From UBA11612 sp963976395 (GTDB lineage: Bacteria > Pseudomonadota > Alphaproteobacteria > Rhodospirillales > Rhodospirillaceae), in assembly GCA_963976395.1 (NCBI GenBank), contig CAXBLG010000057.1, positions 1 through 21,673 of the forward strand: a stretch of 21,673 bases of DNA. Direction: 5' to 3'. Below the pieces are notes generated by a model, which saw nothing but the letters and a program-made list of their open reading frames with translations, was not told the origin of the DNA and made no database searches. The translations under genes were made by a program, and so were the position numbers. This document shows, piece after piece, positions 6,516 to 14,847 of this stretch (position 1 is its first letter; each line of letters begins with the position of its first letter).

Positions 6516-7907
6516 ATGAATCCTTATGATGCTTCGCCGTTGGTCGGGCGTTTTGCGGCTTTATCGCGCGGCGAACTCGAGGCGTTGCAATGGTCGAGGC
6601 TTCAGCGGCAACTGACGCGGCTATACGCCGATAGTCCCTATTACCGCGCGCGCATGGACATTGCAGGTGCGACGCCTGATAAAATTACATCTCTTGAGCG
6701 GTTTCGAGCTGCATTTCCAACGTCAAGCAAAGCCGATTTTCTCGCTGACCAAACGGCCCACCCACCGTTTGGTCACCGGTTATCCATACCGCAGGATCAA
6801 GTTGCGCTGGTTAGCATGACAGGCGGAACATCAGGTCAGGGGCAAGAAATCTACGGACGTAGCAACCACGATATACACATCCAAGGATATCTGCATGCAC
6901 TGCCCTGGTTCTTGGCGGGTCTTCGTCCGGGAGATGTTGCTCTTAATTGCGTACCGGCGGGTGGTCTAACCACCGGTGGCTGGGGACCGGGTGAGGGCCT
7001 ACGTATTGCGGGGGCTACCGCATTCCATGCCGGCGGCTCTCTATCCACCGACGCGAAAATAGACCTCATGATACGCATTGGAGGCATGAATTTCATTTAT
7101 GCTTCAACTAACTACCTTCACACTTTGAGCGAGGCTTTAAACAAACGCGGCATTGATCCGAAAACAGCATTCCCGGGTCTACGAACTTTGTTTATTGCCG
7201 CCGAGGCCTATCCGGTCGAATGGGCTCAAAAAATTGAAAACATCTGGGGATGTAAGCTTCAAGAAGGGTATGGCAGCACTCAGTGCGCGGGGTTTGCCGG
7301 ATCAACCTGCGAAGAAGGAACAGTCACTGTAGATGGCCAGCGCGGCAAGCTTCATCTTTTCGAATGGGAAAATATGATTGAGGTCGTCAACCCCGAAACT
7401 CTAGAGCCTGTTAGTTCTGGCGAAATGGGCGAGATGATAGTTACCAATCTTTCTATTCAAGGTTCACCTGTTGTTCGCTTCCGAACCGGGGATGCGGCCC
7501 AATTCATCTCTTATGAAGACAACGGCTGTGACCGGGCATGGAATGCATTGGAGTGCGGTACTATCAAGCGCCTTGACGATATGATGAAAATTCGCGGAAA
7601 CAATATTTGGCCGAGCGCGATAGATGCGGCGGTATTCGCCCATGATGTCGTTGCCGAGTATGCAGGTCGTGTATTTACAGGTAGGGACGGCAAGACGGAA
7701 ATTGAGATTCGGTTGGCCTTTTCGGAATCTGCATCCCAGTTGAGCATGGATGAGCGCAAAAACGTACTTGCTGCTGTACGTTCGTCCATCAAAGATCGCA
7801 CAAACGTATGGATGGATTTGGCGGAAGTTCCTCGAAGCGATCTCCCTGAGTTTTCTTACAAGGCTAAGCGTTGGAAAGATGAGCGCCAGGACGGCTACAA
7901 GCTGTAG
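6516..7907 (+). CDS. PaaK-like adenylate-forming acyl-CoA ligase
   Basis: This 463-residue enzyme belongs to the phenylacetate-CoA ligase-like branch of the ANL superfamily and should make a CoA thioester from a carboxylic acid with ATP. Visible motifs are the phosphate loop SMTGGTSGQGQ (TGGTSG at 102-107), the EGYGSTQ adenine-binding motif (about 250-256), RTGD (323-326), the hinge segment RLDDMMKIRGNNIWP (352-366) and a C-terminal lysine-rich KAKRWKDER near the expected catalytic Lys. ATG 6516 is chosen, 7 bases after the DUF35 stop; the frame is open back to TTG 6489, but that start would overlap DUF35. It probably supplies the CoA ester used by the neighbouring crotonase and aldolase. The acid is unknown; the PaaK-like type suggests an aromatic, cyclic or bulky acid over a plain fatty acid. 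Confidence 0.88.
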   Translation: MNPYDASPLVGRFAALSRGELEALQWSRLQRQLTRLYADSPYYRARMDIAGATPDKITSLERFRAAFPTSSKADFLADQTAHPPFGHRLSIPQDQVALVSMTGGTSGQGQEIYGRSNHDIHIQGYLHALPWFLAGLRPGDVALNCVPAGGLTTGGWGPGEGLRIAGATAFHAGGSLSTDAKIDLMIRIGGMNFIYASTNYLHTLSEALNKRGIDPKTAFPGLRTLFIAAEAYPVEWAQKIENIWGCKLQEGYGSTQCAGFAGSTCEEGTVTVDGQRGKLHLFEWENMIEVVNPETLEPVSSGEMGEMIVTNLSIQGSPVVRFRTGDAAQFISYEDNGCDRAWNALECGTIKRLDDMMKIRGNNIWPSAIDAAVFAHDVVAEYAGRVFTGRDGKTEIEIRLAFSESASQLSMDERKNVLAAVRSSIKDRTNVWMDLAEVPRSDLPEFSYKAKRWKDERQDGYKL

Positions 7908-7921
7908 TGAAGGAGCGCAAT

Positions 7922-8116
7922 ATGGCGGATGACAATATTGGTGGGGCAGAAAACACCGATGATCTTATATTGAGAACGATGATGGAGCAGGCGGAACGGC
8001 TTTGCACATCTGGCGATGCGTTATTGCGGGGTCAATACTGGCATCTGCGCGGACGCATTCAGGCATTGCTCGACCTTCGGTGTACAGGAGATATGAACTC
8101 AACACCGGAGAGATAA
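7922..8116 (+). CDS. Small conserved-looking operon protein of unknown function (64 residues)
   Basis: The start is set at ATG 7922, which has AGGAG (7911-7915) at a 6-base spacing; a GTG at 7907 overlapping the ligase stop is possible but less likely. The product is soluble, with an acidic N-terminus (MADDNIGGAENTDDL) and a helical middle ending in RGQYWHLRGRIQALLDLR. It has no Cys-pair metal motif, membrane segment or known domain that I recognise. It sits between the ligase and the SDR, so it could be an accessory or stabilising subunit of one of them. Its excellent ribosome site and tight packing argue that it is a real gene. Confidence 0.65.
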   Translation: MADDNIGGAENTDDLILRTMMEQAERLCTSGDALLRGQYWHLRGRIQALLDLRCTGDMNSTPER

Positions 8117-8156
8117 ATAAAGGCTGCAATGACTTGAAAACCCGCGGGAGGGAATA

Positions 8157-8918
8157 ATGACGAGTTTTCGGCTCGATGGACTCACAGCAGTGGTGACGGG
8201 CGCCAGCGGCGGCATAGGCGGTGCCGGTGCAGTGGCGCTTGCTGAGGCAGGTGCTGATGTGGCTGTTGTCGCTCGCAATCGATCTAAACTCGAACAAACG
8301 GCTAAATTAGTTGAGGCGACGGGACGCAAAGCTTTGGTCGTCGAAGCCGATGTGAGTGACGAAGAGAGCGTTGCCAAGGCCAAAGAGGAAATTGTCGCCG
8401 TATTCGGCAAAGTCGATATCCTTTTTAATAATGCGGGGATTACGTCGCCGAAGGCGATGCTCGATATCGCCCCGGACGAGTGGCAGCACATACTTGATGT
8501 GAATATGACCGGCGCCTACTTGTGCTCACGCGCATTCGCCCCAGGGATGATTGCGCAAAGATCAGGGCGGATTATTAATATGGGGTCGATATTGTCGGGC
8601 CGAGGCATGGCCTCGCGTTCGGTGTATTGTGCGACCAAGGCCGGCCTGGCGAATTTTGGCGCGGCGCTCGCGTTTGAACTTGGACCACACGGCATTACTG
8701 TGAATACCCTTGGTGCGACGGTTATCGTCACCGACCTCAATCGGGATTTGATCAAAACACAGCCCGAGCTTTACGAAAAAGTAATCGGACGCATGCCGCT
8801 GGGTCGGCTTGGTGAATTGGATGATTTGACCGGGCCGCTTGTGTTTTTGGCTTCCCCGGCGGCGAAGTTTATTACCGGGCAAACACTGTACGTAGACGGT
8901 GGATATACAGCGGGTTAA
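8157..8918 (+). CDS. Short-chain dehydrogenase/reductase (classical SDR)
   Basis: This 253-residue protein has a complete classical SDR active site: the cofactor loop TGASGGIG (residues 14-21), an acidic-residue motif EADVSD near 63-68, NNAG (91-94), Ser144, and Tyr157/Lys161 in YCATK. The C-terminal VDGGY is typical. An Arg pair after strand 2 (VVARNRSK) leaves NADP use possible. The usual PG after the substrate loop strand is replaced by GA (NTLGATVIVT). A strong ribosome site (GGGAGGG, 8146-8152) precedes the ATG. Within this operon it most likely oxidises a secondary alcohol, or reduces a ketone, on the carbon skeleton or on an acyl-CoA intermediate. The substrate cannot be named from sequence. 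Confidence 0.9.
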   Translation: MTSFRLDGLTAVVTGASGGIGGAGAVALAEAGADVAVVARNRSKLEQTAKLVEATGRKALVVEADVSDEESVAKAKEEIVAVFGKVDILFNNAGITSPKAMLDIAPDEWQHILDVNMTGAYLCSRAFAPGMIAQRSGRIINMGSILSGRGMASRSVYCATKAGLANFGAALAFELGPHGITVNTLGATVIVTDLNRDLIKTQPELYEKVIGRMPLGRLGELDDLTGPLVFLASPAAKFITGQTLYVDGGYTAG

Positions 8919-8972
8919 TCCACCGAGCCGCGCGAACGCTCTCAGCGAAATTCAACGAATGGATATTAAAAG

Positions 8973-11081
8973 ATGACCACAACGGCGACTGTCCGGTTCG
9001 AAATCCGCGATGATATTGGTGTTCTTACTCTTGAAAATCCGCCGGTTAACAGTCTTAGCTCTCAGGTGCGCGAAGACATGACGTCGGCTTTGAAAGTGGC
9101 TCTAACCAGCGGCGTGCGAGCAGTGGTCCTTATCAGCAGTGGAAAGGTGTTTTCTGCCGGCGCCGATATCAATGAATTCGATGGCGGACTCGACCCGAAC
9201 GTGCCTGATCCTAATGACGTACACCAATGGATTGAGGATGCTGGAATACCAGTCATCGCCGCCATCAGTGGAGTTGCTTTAGGGGGAGGGTTGGAGCTGG
9301 CTTTGGCTTGCCATGCCAGGATGGCGGAACCTAATGCAAAGTTGGGGCTTCCCGAAGTTACTCTAGGGGTAATCCCGGGTGGCGGTGGAACTCAAAGGCT
9401 TCCGCGATTGGTGGGCATTGAACAAGCAGCTCGCATGATGGCGATGGGAAAGCCGGTATCAGGTCTTGTCGCAAAGGACTTGGGATTAGTTGATCATATT
9501 GCGTCGGGTGACTTGCTTGAAGATGCGATCATATTCGCACGTTCGTTCGCAGAAAAGGATGAACTGCGGCGAACATCGGCATTGCCGGTGCCGGAGATCC
9601 GCGAAGATATTCTTGCAAAGGTGAGGAGTGAGATTGGGCGGCGAAACCCGCACACCGAAGCGTCGGCGGGAGCGATCGACTCTTTGGCCAACGCGGGCAC
9701 TATGTCTTTTGCTGAAGCGTTGAAGCGCGAGCGGGAAATTTTTACAGAATTGATGAATTCGACGACATCGCGCGCTCTGCGGCATTTGTTTTTTGCTGAG
9801 CGTGCGGCTGGTTCTATTCGCGGCGTTGATAAAAATACGCAGCGCCGCCCTATAAAAACGGTAGGCGTTATTGGTGCGGGCACTATGGGCGGCGGCATTG
9901 CCATGGCGTTTGCAAATGCCGGAATACCTGTGACCATCGTGGAAAAAGATGCCGCTGCGCTTGAGCGGGGACTTAGGCGCATTCGCGGTATTTATGAAAA
10001 GAGTGCTGCGAAAAGTGGCGCGCCTGCTATAGCAGCTGAAGAAAAAATCAACAGAATCACCGGCGTTGCGGACCTTGGGGCGTTAGTCTCTGCGGATTTA
10101 ATTGTCGAGGCCGTATTCGAGAATATGGATGTCAAACTAGGCGTTTTTACCGAACTCGATAAAATCGCGAAACCCGGTGCGATTTTGGCAACAAATACGT
10201 CAGCGCTTGACGTCAATATAATTGCTCAGTCCACAACACGCCCCAAGGATGTTGTCGGGATGCATTTCTTCAGCCCTGCGAACGTCATGAAGCTGCTGGA
10301 AGTTGTAAGAGGAGGGGCAACAGCGCCGGATGTTTTAACTTCGGCCACGCAAATAGGACGCAAAATCGGTAAGGTGCCGGTCGTCGTTGGTGTCGGTTTC
10401 GGATTTTGCGCAAATCGCATTCTCTACCCGTATTTACGGCAAGCTGACTTTCTTATGGAAGAGGGCGCCCTACCACACGATATCGACCGCGCTATTACAG
10501 GGTTTGGGTTCGCTATGGGACCGTGTGCGATGATCGATATGGCCGGTCAGGACGTGGCTTATCACGTACGTCAGGACCAATTGAAAGATTGGCCGGAAGG
10601 TATGCGTTATTCCCGTCTGGCCGACCTGCTGGTGGAGAAAAAACGCTACGGCAGCAAGACCGGAGCAGGTTGGTATTCTTACCCTTCTGGCGCGCGTAAA
10701 GGGGAGCGTGACCCTGAGGTGGAGGCGATGATTGCAAATGAATCAAAGCGCCTTGGCATAGAGCGCCGCGAGATTACCGACGAGGAGATCGTCAAGCGCT
10801 GCATGTATGCGCTCGTTAACGAAGGTGCGCGTGTGGTCGAGGAGGGCATTGTGGAACGCCCAAGCGATGTAGATCTTTGTTATGTGCACGGAATGGGATT
10901 TCCGGCGGCTCTTGGTGGTCCCATGTTCTGGGCGGACTCTATCGGGCTTGATAAGGTTTATCGCGATATTGTCGATCTGCGTTCCAAACACGATATGAAT
11001 TGGGATCCGGCATCGCTTTTGAAAAAATTGGCAGAGTCAGGAAAGTCATTTAGTGATTTAAATAATCTGGTGCGAGAGTAA
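8973..11081 (+). CDS. FadB-like bifunctional enoyl-CoA hydratase / 3-hydroxyacyl-CoA dehydrogenase
   Basis: This 702-residue protein is the fused beta-oxidation enzyme. Residues 1-190 form a crotonase domain with both catalytic glutamates present (E108 in GGGLEL and E128 in GLPEV) and the oxyanion-hole loop FSAGADI. A linker leads to the NAD-binding domain, with GAGTMG at 301-306, and the dehydrogenase active site HFFSPANVMKLLEVV (His431, Glu443). Two C-terminal 3-hydroxyacyl-CoA dehydrogenase helical domains follow (about 478-690). The length and domain order match the peroxisomal-type and FadJ/FadB family. It would hydrate trans-enoyl-CoA and oxidise the L-3-hydroxyacyl-CoA with NAD+. It is the last intact gene of the operon; no thiolase follows to finish the cycle. 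The ribosome site is weak. Confidence 0.93.
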   Translation: MTTTATVRFEIRDDIGVLTLENPPVNSLSSQVREDMTSALKVALTSGVRAVVLISSGKVFSAGADINEFDGGLDPNVPDPNDVHQWIEDAGIPVIAAISGVALGGGLELALACHARMAEPNAKLGLPEVTLGVIPGGGGTQRLPRLVGIEQAARMMAMGKPVSGLVAKDLGLVDHIASGDLLEDAIIFARSFAEKDELRRTSALPVPEIREDILAKVRSEIGRRNPHTEASAGAIDSLANAGTMSFAEALKREREIFTELMNSTTSRALRHLFFAERAAGSIRGVDKNTQRRPIKTVGVIGAGTMGGGIAMAFANAGIPVTIVEKDAAALERGLRRIRGIYEKSAAKSGAPAIAAEEKINRITGVADLGALVSADLIVEAVFENMDVKLGVFTELDKIAKPGAILATNTSALDVNIIAQSTTRPKDVVGMHFFSPANVMKLLEVVRGGATAPDVLTSATQIGRKIGKVPVVVGVGFGFCANRILYPYLRQADFLMEEGALPHDIDRAITGFGFAMGPCAMIDMAGQDVAYHVRQDQLKDWPEGMRYSRLADLLVEKKRYGSKTGAGWYSYPSGARKGERDPEVEAMIANESKRLGIERREITDEEIVKRCMYALVNEGARVVEEGIVERPSDVDLCYVHGMGFPAALGGPMFWADSIGLDKVYRDIVDLRSKHDMNWDPASLLKKLAESGKSFSDLNNLVRE

Positions 11082-11099
11082 GCGGTTACGGACAACCGC
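11082..11099 (+). terminator. GC-rich hairpin directly after the operon's last stop
   Basis: GCGGTT (11082-11087) and AACCGC (11094-11099) form a perfect 6-bp stem with a 6-base loop, starting on the base after the FadB-like stop codon. No T-run follows, so it is more likely an RNA-stabilising 3' hairpin or a weak pause than a rho-independent terminator. Confidence 0.35.
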
Positions 11100-11112
11100 G
11101 AAAGAGTGGGCT

Positions 11113-11283
11113 TTGCCTACAGCTGCGTTACGTACCGACGATAATAGTTTTAAGGACTTGTCCGGATTCACGTTCGAGCCGAACTACCTAGAGGCCGTGC
11201 CCGATTTTGAAGGGTTACGCCTGTACTATCTTGATGAAAATCCGAATGGGTCGGTTTTGTCGAAACCCCATGAAACCGAATAA
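11113..11283 (+). pseudogene. Remnant of a haloalkane dehalogenase (alpha/beta hydrolase) N-terminus
   Basis: The frame from TTG 11113 to TAA 11281-11283 encodes 56 residues. Its order of motifs, ALRTDDNSF - FEPNYLE - FEGLRLYYLDENP, matches what I remember of the first 45 residues of DhlA-type haloalkane dehalogenases (AIRTPDQRF - FSPNYLD - GLRAHYLDEG). The match stops before the HGEPTW oxyanion-hole motif, and the reading frame ends nine residues later. None of the catalytic residues are present, and I find no continuation in another frame before the next gene. I read it as the left end of a deleted dehalogenase or epoxide-hydrolase-like gene that was once the distal gene of this operon. Only weak start signals remain. 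Confidence 0.6.
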
Positions 11284-11473
11284 ATCCAAGGGGTTTAGGG
11301 CATTCTTGTTTAATCATCAGTTTTGCATCTTATATCGGTGCTTTGTTGTTTTAAAGCACGCGCCAGCTTATACTTGCGCTAGCTTTTCGTCCTGGATGTT
11401 ACTGAAGTTTGAGCCAATTTGGACGATTTCAGAAGACGCGTGTCGCAAACACACAACCTCACAGGAGGATGAT
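11284..11473 (+). promoter_or_regulatory. Leader region of the exported TPR gene
   Basis: No gene is seen in this stretch. Near its left end, short inverted repeats (AAACCCC 11263-11269 with GGGGTTT 11290-11296, and TCGGTTT 11251-11257 with AAACCGA 11273-11279) overlap the remnant's stop and could form alternative hairpins. A weak promoter-like pair is TTGTTT (11306-11311) and TTATAT (11330-11335), 18 bp apart. A perfect 7-bp stem, GTGCTTT/AAAGCAC (11338-11344 and 11353-11359, 8-base loop), follows and would lie in the 5' leader. All are by-eye calls. Confidence 0.25.
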
Positions 11474-12097
11474 ATGGGAAAATTCACAAAATTTGCGTTG
11501 ATGGCTGGATTTGGAGCCTCAATGTGCTTGGCATCCAGCACGGCTTCCGCGGCGGTCGTCGTGCTTGGCGGCGGATTGGCGCAACAATGTTACGAGGCCG
11601 CCCGAGATTTGGTATCGGATGTGCAGCAGACTGTTGATCTCACCGGGTCCAGAGTTGGCGTAAACCCGGCCGAAATCTGTGCGCTTGCTCTCAAGTCTGA
11701 AGCCTTGGGCACTCGTGGCCGGGCAGGGACATATAATAACATGGGTGTGTTGCAGTTTGTGCAAGGTTCCTATCAAGACGCGTTACGGAGCTTTGACCGA
11801 GCGATTGATACTGATTCAAGTATTGCGGAAACGTATGTGAACCGCGGCGCATCGCTTGTTGCCTTGAAGCGTTGGGCAGAGGGCGTGGAAGCACTTGATG
11901 CAGGTCTAAAGCTTGACCCCAACGAGGCCGAAAAAGCGTATTACAACAGAGCAATTGCGCATGAGGAGCTCGGCAACGTCAGAGGGGCGTATTTCGACTA
12001 TTTGAAAGCATCAGAGTTGAGCCCGGAATGGGAACAGCCGCGCATGCAGTTGAGTAGATTTACTGTGCGCAAAACGACTGATACGACCGAAGGATAA
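11474..12097 (+). CDS. Exported TPR-repeat protein
   Basis: The start is fixed at ATG 11474 by AGGAGG (11463-11468, 5-base spacing) and by the signal peptide that follows (MGKFTKFALMAGFGASMCLA..., cleavage near TASA-AVV). The open frame further upstream lacks these. The product has 207 residues. After the signal come AVVVLGGGLAQQCYEAA with a Cys, a second Cys in EICALAL, and then three to four TPR units (about 85-190; YNNMGVLQF, YVNRGASLVALKRW, YYNRAIAHEELGN), ending in a short SPEW...LSRFTV tail. Small exported TPR proteins of this layout are common in Alphaproteobacteria and are presumed periplasmic scaffolds; no specific partner is known to me. It is followed by a strong terminator, so it is probably a single-gene transcript. 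Confidence 0.85.
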   Translation: MGKFTKFALMAGFGASMCLASSTASAAVVVLGGGLAQQCYEAARDLVSDVQQTVDLTGSRVGVNPAEICALALKSEALGTRGRAGTYNNMGVLQFVQGSYQDALRSFDRAIDTDSSIAETYVNRGASLVALKRWAEGVEALDAGLKLDPNEAEKAYYNRAIAHEELGNVRGAYFDYLKASELSPEWEQPRMQLSRFTVRKTTDTTEG

Positions 12098-12172
12098 GTC
12101 CTTTTTAGGTGTTGCTTCATAGTTTCGTGCGGGCTTATTGGATCGAAGTCGGCGAATAATACTATGAGTATC

Positions 12173-12214
12173 GCGGGTCCGTGACTTTGAAGGGTTACGG
12201 ACCCGCAGTTTTTT
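12173..12214 (+). terminator. Rho-independent terminator
   Basis: GCGGGTCCGT (12173-12182) pairs perfectly with ACGGACCCGC (12197-12206) to give a 10-bp GC-rich stem with a 14-base loop, followed after AG by six T (12209-12214). It ends the exported TPR gene transcript. On the minus strand it has no T-run, so it would not efficiently stop transcription of the convergent exporter gene. Confidence 0.85.
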
Positions 12215-12252
12215 CCGCAGGTCGCAGCGAACTGGTGGCGCTTGTGGTTTGA

Positions 12253-12882
12253 TTAAGCTTTTTCAAGTGCCAAGCGAGCACCCAATCCAATAAACGTAAC
12301 TCCCATAGCTCTTTTCAACCAGCGCACAGCTGTGGTGCTTTGCCTCCACTCACTGGTGACATGGGCGGAAACGGTGATAAGTGTGAAGTTCACTATCAAT
12401 CCAATTGAAGTGACAGTAATTCCCATAAGGAATAATTGACCAATAGGGTTTCCACTTCCCGGCTCTACGAACTGCGGCAGTAATGCGAGGAAAAACATCG
12501 CGACCTTTGGATTAAGTATATCGCTCACAAAGCCCTGCCAGAAAATAGACCATGGGCTGCTACCTGATAGGCGCTTGGTTGTTGTCACGTCTTGAGTCTC
12601 AGAATTTCGGAAAGCGGTGACTCCAAGGTAAATAAGGTATAGCGCTCCCAACCACTTCACGACTGTAAATGCGGTGGCAGATGTCAGCAAAATTGCGGAT
12701 AGTCCTGTGATCGCTGCTGCCAAATGAACATAGCCCCCGGCCGCAATGCCAACGGCTGCAAATACGCCAGCCCTCTTGCCTTGCGCGATGCATCGACTCA
12801 ACAGATAGACAATGTCCGGCCCGGGGACGACGCACAGGACAATGCTCGCTACGACAAATAAAAGATAACTCTCTAAAGTCAT
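12253..12882 (-). CDS. LysE/RhtB family amino-acid (or small metabolite) exporter
   Basis: This 209-residue inner-membrane protein has about six hydrophobic segments and the family hallmark PGPD near the N-terminus (residues 19-22), followed by a basic cytoplasmic loop (SRCIAQGKRAG) and the segment QGFVSDILNPKVAMFFLALLPQF, which is highly typical of RhtB-type exporters. Such proteins use the proton motive force to expel homoserine, threonine, leucine and related compounds; the actual substrate cannot be told here. ATG 12882 is the natural start; a weak AGG lies about 10 bases upstream. It follows the helicase gene on the same strand with a gap of 72 bases, so it may be read through from it or have its own promoter. 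Confidence 0.9.
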   Translation of the reverse strand: MTLESYLLFVVASIVLCVVPGPDIVYLLSRCIAQGKRAGVFAAVGIAAGGYVHLAAAITGLSAILLTSATAFTVVKWLGALYLIYLGVTAFRNSETQDVTTTKRLSGSSPWSIFWQGFVSDILNPKVAMFFLALLPQFVEPGSGNPIGQLFLMGITVTSIGLIVNFTLITVSAHVTSEWRQSTTAVRWLKRAMGVTFIGLGARLALEKA

Positions 12883-12954
12883 GTGTATTCGACCTAGTGA
12901 ATTTACTCTCGCGCGCCGGCACTCAACATAGGCGGTATAATTCTAGCCGAACCT

Positions 12955-14847
12955 TTAGTTCGCCCGCTTTTTTGTTTTCGGACTCTTGTTGAATCCACCG
13001 GGTTTTCCTGCGTGCTTGCCTGCGAGCTTTAATTTGCTTTTGTGTTTCGGCTTGCCGTCCGCTTTTGGCGTCCCGTCAGTCTTGGCTTTCCCTTGATGCT
13101 TAGGTTTGCCTTCCCATTTGCCACCGGATTTTCCATCCGGCGTATGACTTTTGGCCTTCCAGCCACCTTTTTTCGCGTGAGGAGGCGGCGGTCTGCGGAC
13201 ATGTCCCCCGTCAGGAGGAGGGTCTGTCTTACCGATAAAAATATCGCCTTTGGTAACCTTAGCGATCAGTTCGGCAAAGTCATCGGCCGCGGCGGTATCA
13301 ATTTCAAATTTGGTTTCCTGATCAAATATCCGAATAGCGCCAATTTCGCGCTTGGTAATTCCGCCCTGACGGCAAATTTCGGGAATCAGCCATTTAGGGT
13401 CGGCGTTGCGTTGCCGGCCTACATTGAGTCGGAACCAGACGGCATCGGTTAAGCCGGTTCTGGGCTCACGTGGTGGCCGATCATGACGTTCATTACGTTC
13501 GCTATACTTAGGCTTGTACTCGCGGGTATCTCCGGCGCTGAGTGTCATCAATTCTTCGGGTGCAGGCAGTTTGGAGCGGTAGACACGCACCAGGGCGGCC
13601 GCAATCTCTTCAGAAGATCGCTTCGTGAGCAAAACCTTGCCCATGGCGATGTCTTCATCCAGCGCATCCTCCGCTGCGAGCAGGTTTTCCAACAATCTAT
13701 CGTTGTCGAGTTTGCGTATATCTTCAGGCGTGGGCGGTGTTGCCCACGCAGCTTGAATACGCGCGTGGGATAGAAGTTGTTCGGCTTTACGGCGTTTGGC
13801 TGGGGGAATGAGCAATACACTTATTCCCTTACGCCCGGCACGTCCGGTGCGCCCGCTTCGATGCTGCAAACTTTCAGCATCGTTTGGGAGATCAGCATGA
13901 ATAACCAGTCCGAGATTGGGCAGGTCGATACCTCGGCCGGCGACATCGGTGGCGACGCAGACCCGGGCACGGCCATCGCGCAATGCCTGGAGGGCGTGGT
14001 TGCGTTCGCTTTGACTGAACTCGCCCGATAATGAGACTGCGGAAAATCCGCGTTCGACCAAGGTGGCATGAAGGTGACGTACGGCATCGCGGGTGTTGCA
14101 GAAAACAAGCGCGCTAGGTGCGTCCGTGTATCGCAGCACGTTAACCACTGCATGTACGGTATCTTTCGGTGCAATCCGCAAGGCGCGATATTCGATATCT
14201 GCATGACCGCGCGACCCGGCAGATGTTTCAATGCGCATGGCATCGCGTTGGTACTGCTTGGCGAGTTTGACAATGTCGCGAGGCAACGTGGCTGAAAACA
14301 GCAACGTGCGCCGCTCCTTCGGTGTAGTTTCAAGTATGAACTCGATGTCTTCACGAAATCCGAGATCAAGCATCTCGTCGGCTTCGTCCATCACCACGGC
14401 TTTGAGATTACCGATTTTTAAATTATTTCGCTCAAGATGATCCCGCAGGCGTCCGGGCGTGCCGACGACGATATGGCATCCTGCATAGAGCTGATGTTTC
14501 TCAGCTCTTGGGTCCATACCTCCGACACATGCGACAACTTTCGCCCCAGCATGCTGATAGAGCCATGTAAGTTCACGGTGAACCTGCAATGCCAATTCGC
14601 GAGTAGGCGCGACAATCAACGCGATCGGGTCGCCTGCGCGGGGAAGTGTTTGTGCACCTTCGAGTAAGGTTGAGGCGATTGCCAACCCGAAAGCGACGGT
14701 TTTGCCGGACCCAGTCTGGGCGGATACCAGTAGATCTCGCTCGCCCACTTCTGGAGCGATGACGGCGGTTTGTACGGATGTCGGGTCGTTGTAATCTCGC
14801 TCAGCCAGTGCGCGGGCGAGCGGGGGACTTGTCGGGGGAAATGCCAC
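12955..14847 (-). CDS. DEAD-box ATP-dependent RNA helicase with DbpA-type RNA-binding domain
   Basis: This 630-residue protein should unwind RNA duplexes during ribosome assembly or cold adaptation. The helicase core shows a Q-motif region (PTSVQ), motif I AQTGSGKT (43-50), PTRELA, TPGRL, motif II DEAD (154-157), SAT (185-187), the ATDVAGRGID motif and HRSGRTGRAG. A DbpA-like RNA-binding domain follows (about 460-530; WFRLNVGRQRNADPKWLIPEIC) and then a tail rich in Lys, Gly and Pro with repeated KPKH/GKP units, a likely flexible RNA-binding tail. This architecture and the N-terminal PPLARALAERDY are typical of Alphaproteobacteria. The start is GTG 14847; the frame closes 15 bases upstream, so no earlier start exists, and no Shine-Dalgarno sequence precedes it. 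Confidence 0.95.
   Translation of the reverse strand: MAFPPTSPPLARALAERDYNDPTSVQTAVIAPEVGERDLLVSAQTGSGKTVAFGLAIASTLLEGAQTLPRAGDPIALIVAPTRELALQVHRELTWLYQHAGAKVVACVGGMDPRAEKHQLYAGCHIVVGTPGRLRDHLERNNLKIGNLKAVVMDEADEMLDLGFREDIEFILETTPKERRTLLFSATLPRDIVKLAKQYQRDAMRIETSAGSRGHADIEYRALRIAPKDTVHAVVNVLRYTDAPSALVFCNTRDAVRHLHATLVERGFSAVSLSGEFSQSERNHALQALRDGRARVCVATDVAGRGIDLPNLGLVIHADLPNDAESLQHRSGRTGRAGRKGISVLLIPPAKRRKAEQLLSHARIQAAWATPPTPEDIRKLDNDRLLENLLAAEDALDEDIAMGKVLLTKRSSEEIAAALVRVYRSKLPAPEELMTLSAGDTREYKPKYSERNERHDRPPREPRTGLTDAVWFRLNVGRQRNADPKWLIPEICRQGGITKREIGAIRIFDQETKFEIDTAAADDFAELIAKVTKGDIFIGKTDPPPDGGHVRRPPPPHAKKGGWKAKSHTPDGKSGGKWEGKPKHQGKAKTDGTPKADGKPKHKSKLKLAGKHAGKPGGFNKSPKTKKRAN

Noticed and set aside
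9494..9982. Minus-strand open frame inside the FadB-like gene
   Set aside because: Low-complexity Ala/Ser/Arg translation typical of an antisense shadow.
11207..11473. N-terminal extension of the exported TPR protein
   Set aside because: The extension has no family likeness, overlaps the dehalogenase remnant in another frame, and would bury the signal peptide.
13821..14369. Alternative minus-strand frame of 182 codons within the helicase
   Set aside because: It is out of frame with the complete helicase motifs, and its translation is Pro/Cys/Ser-rich noise.
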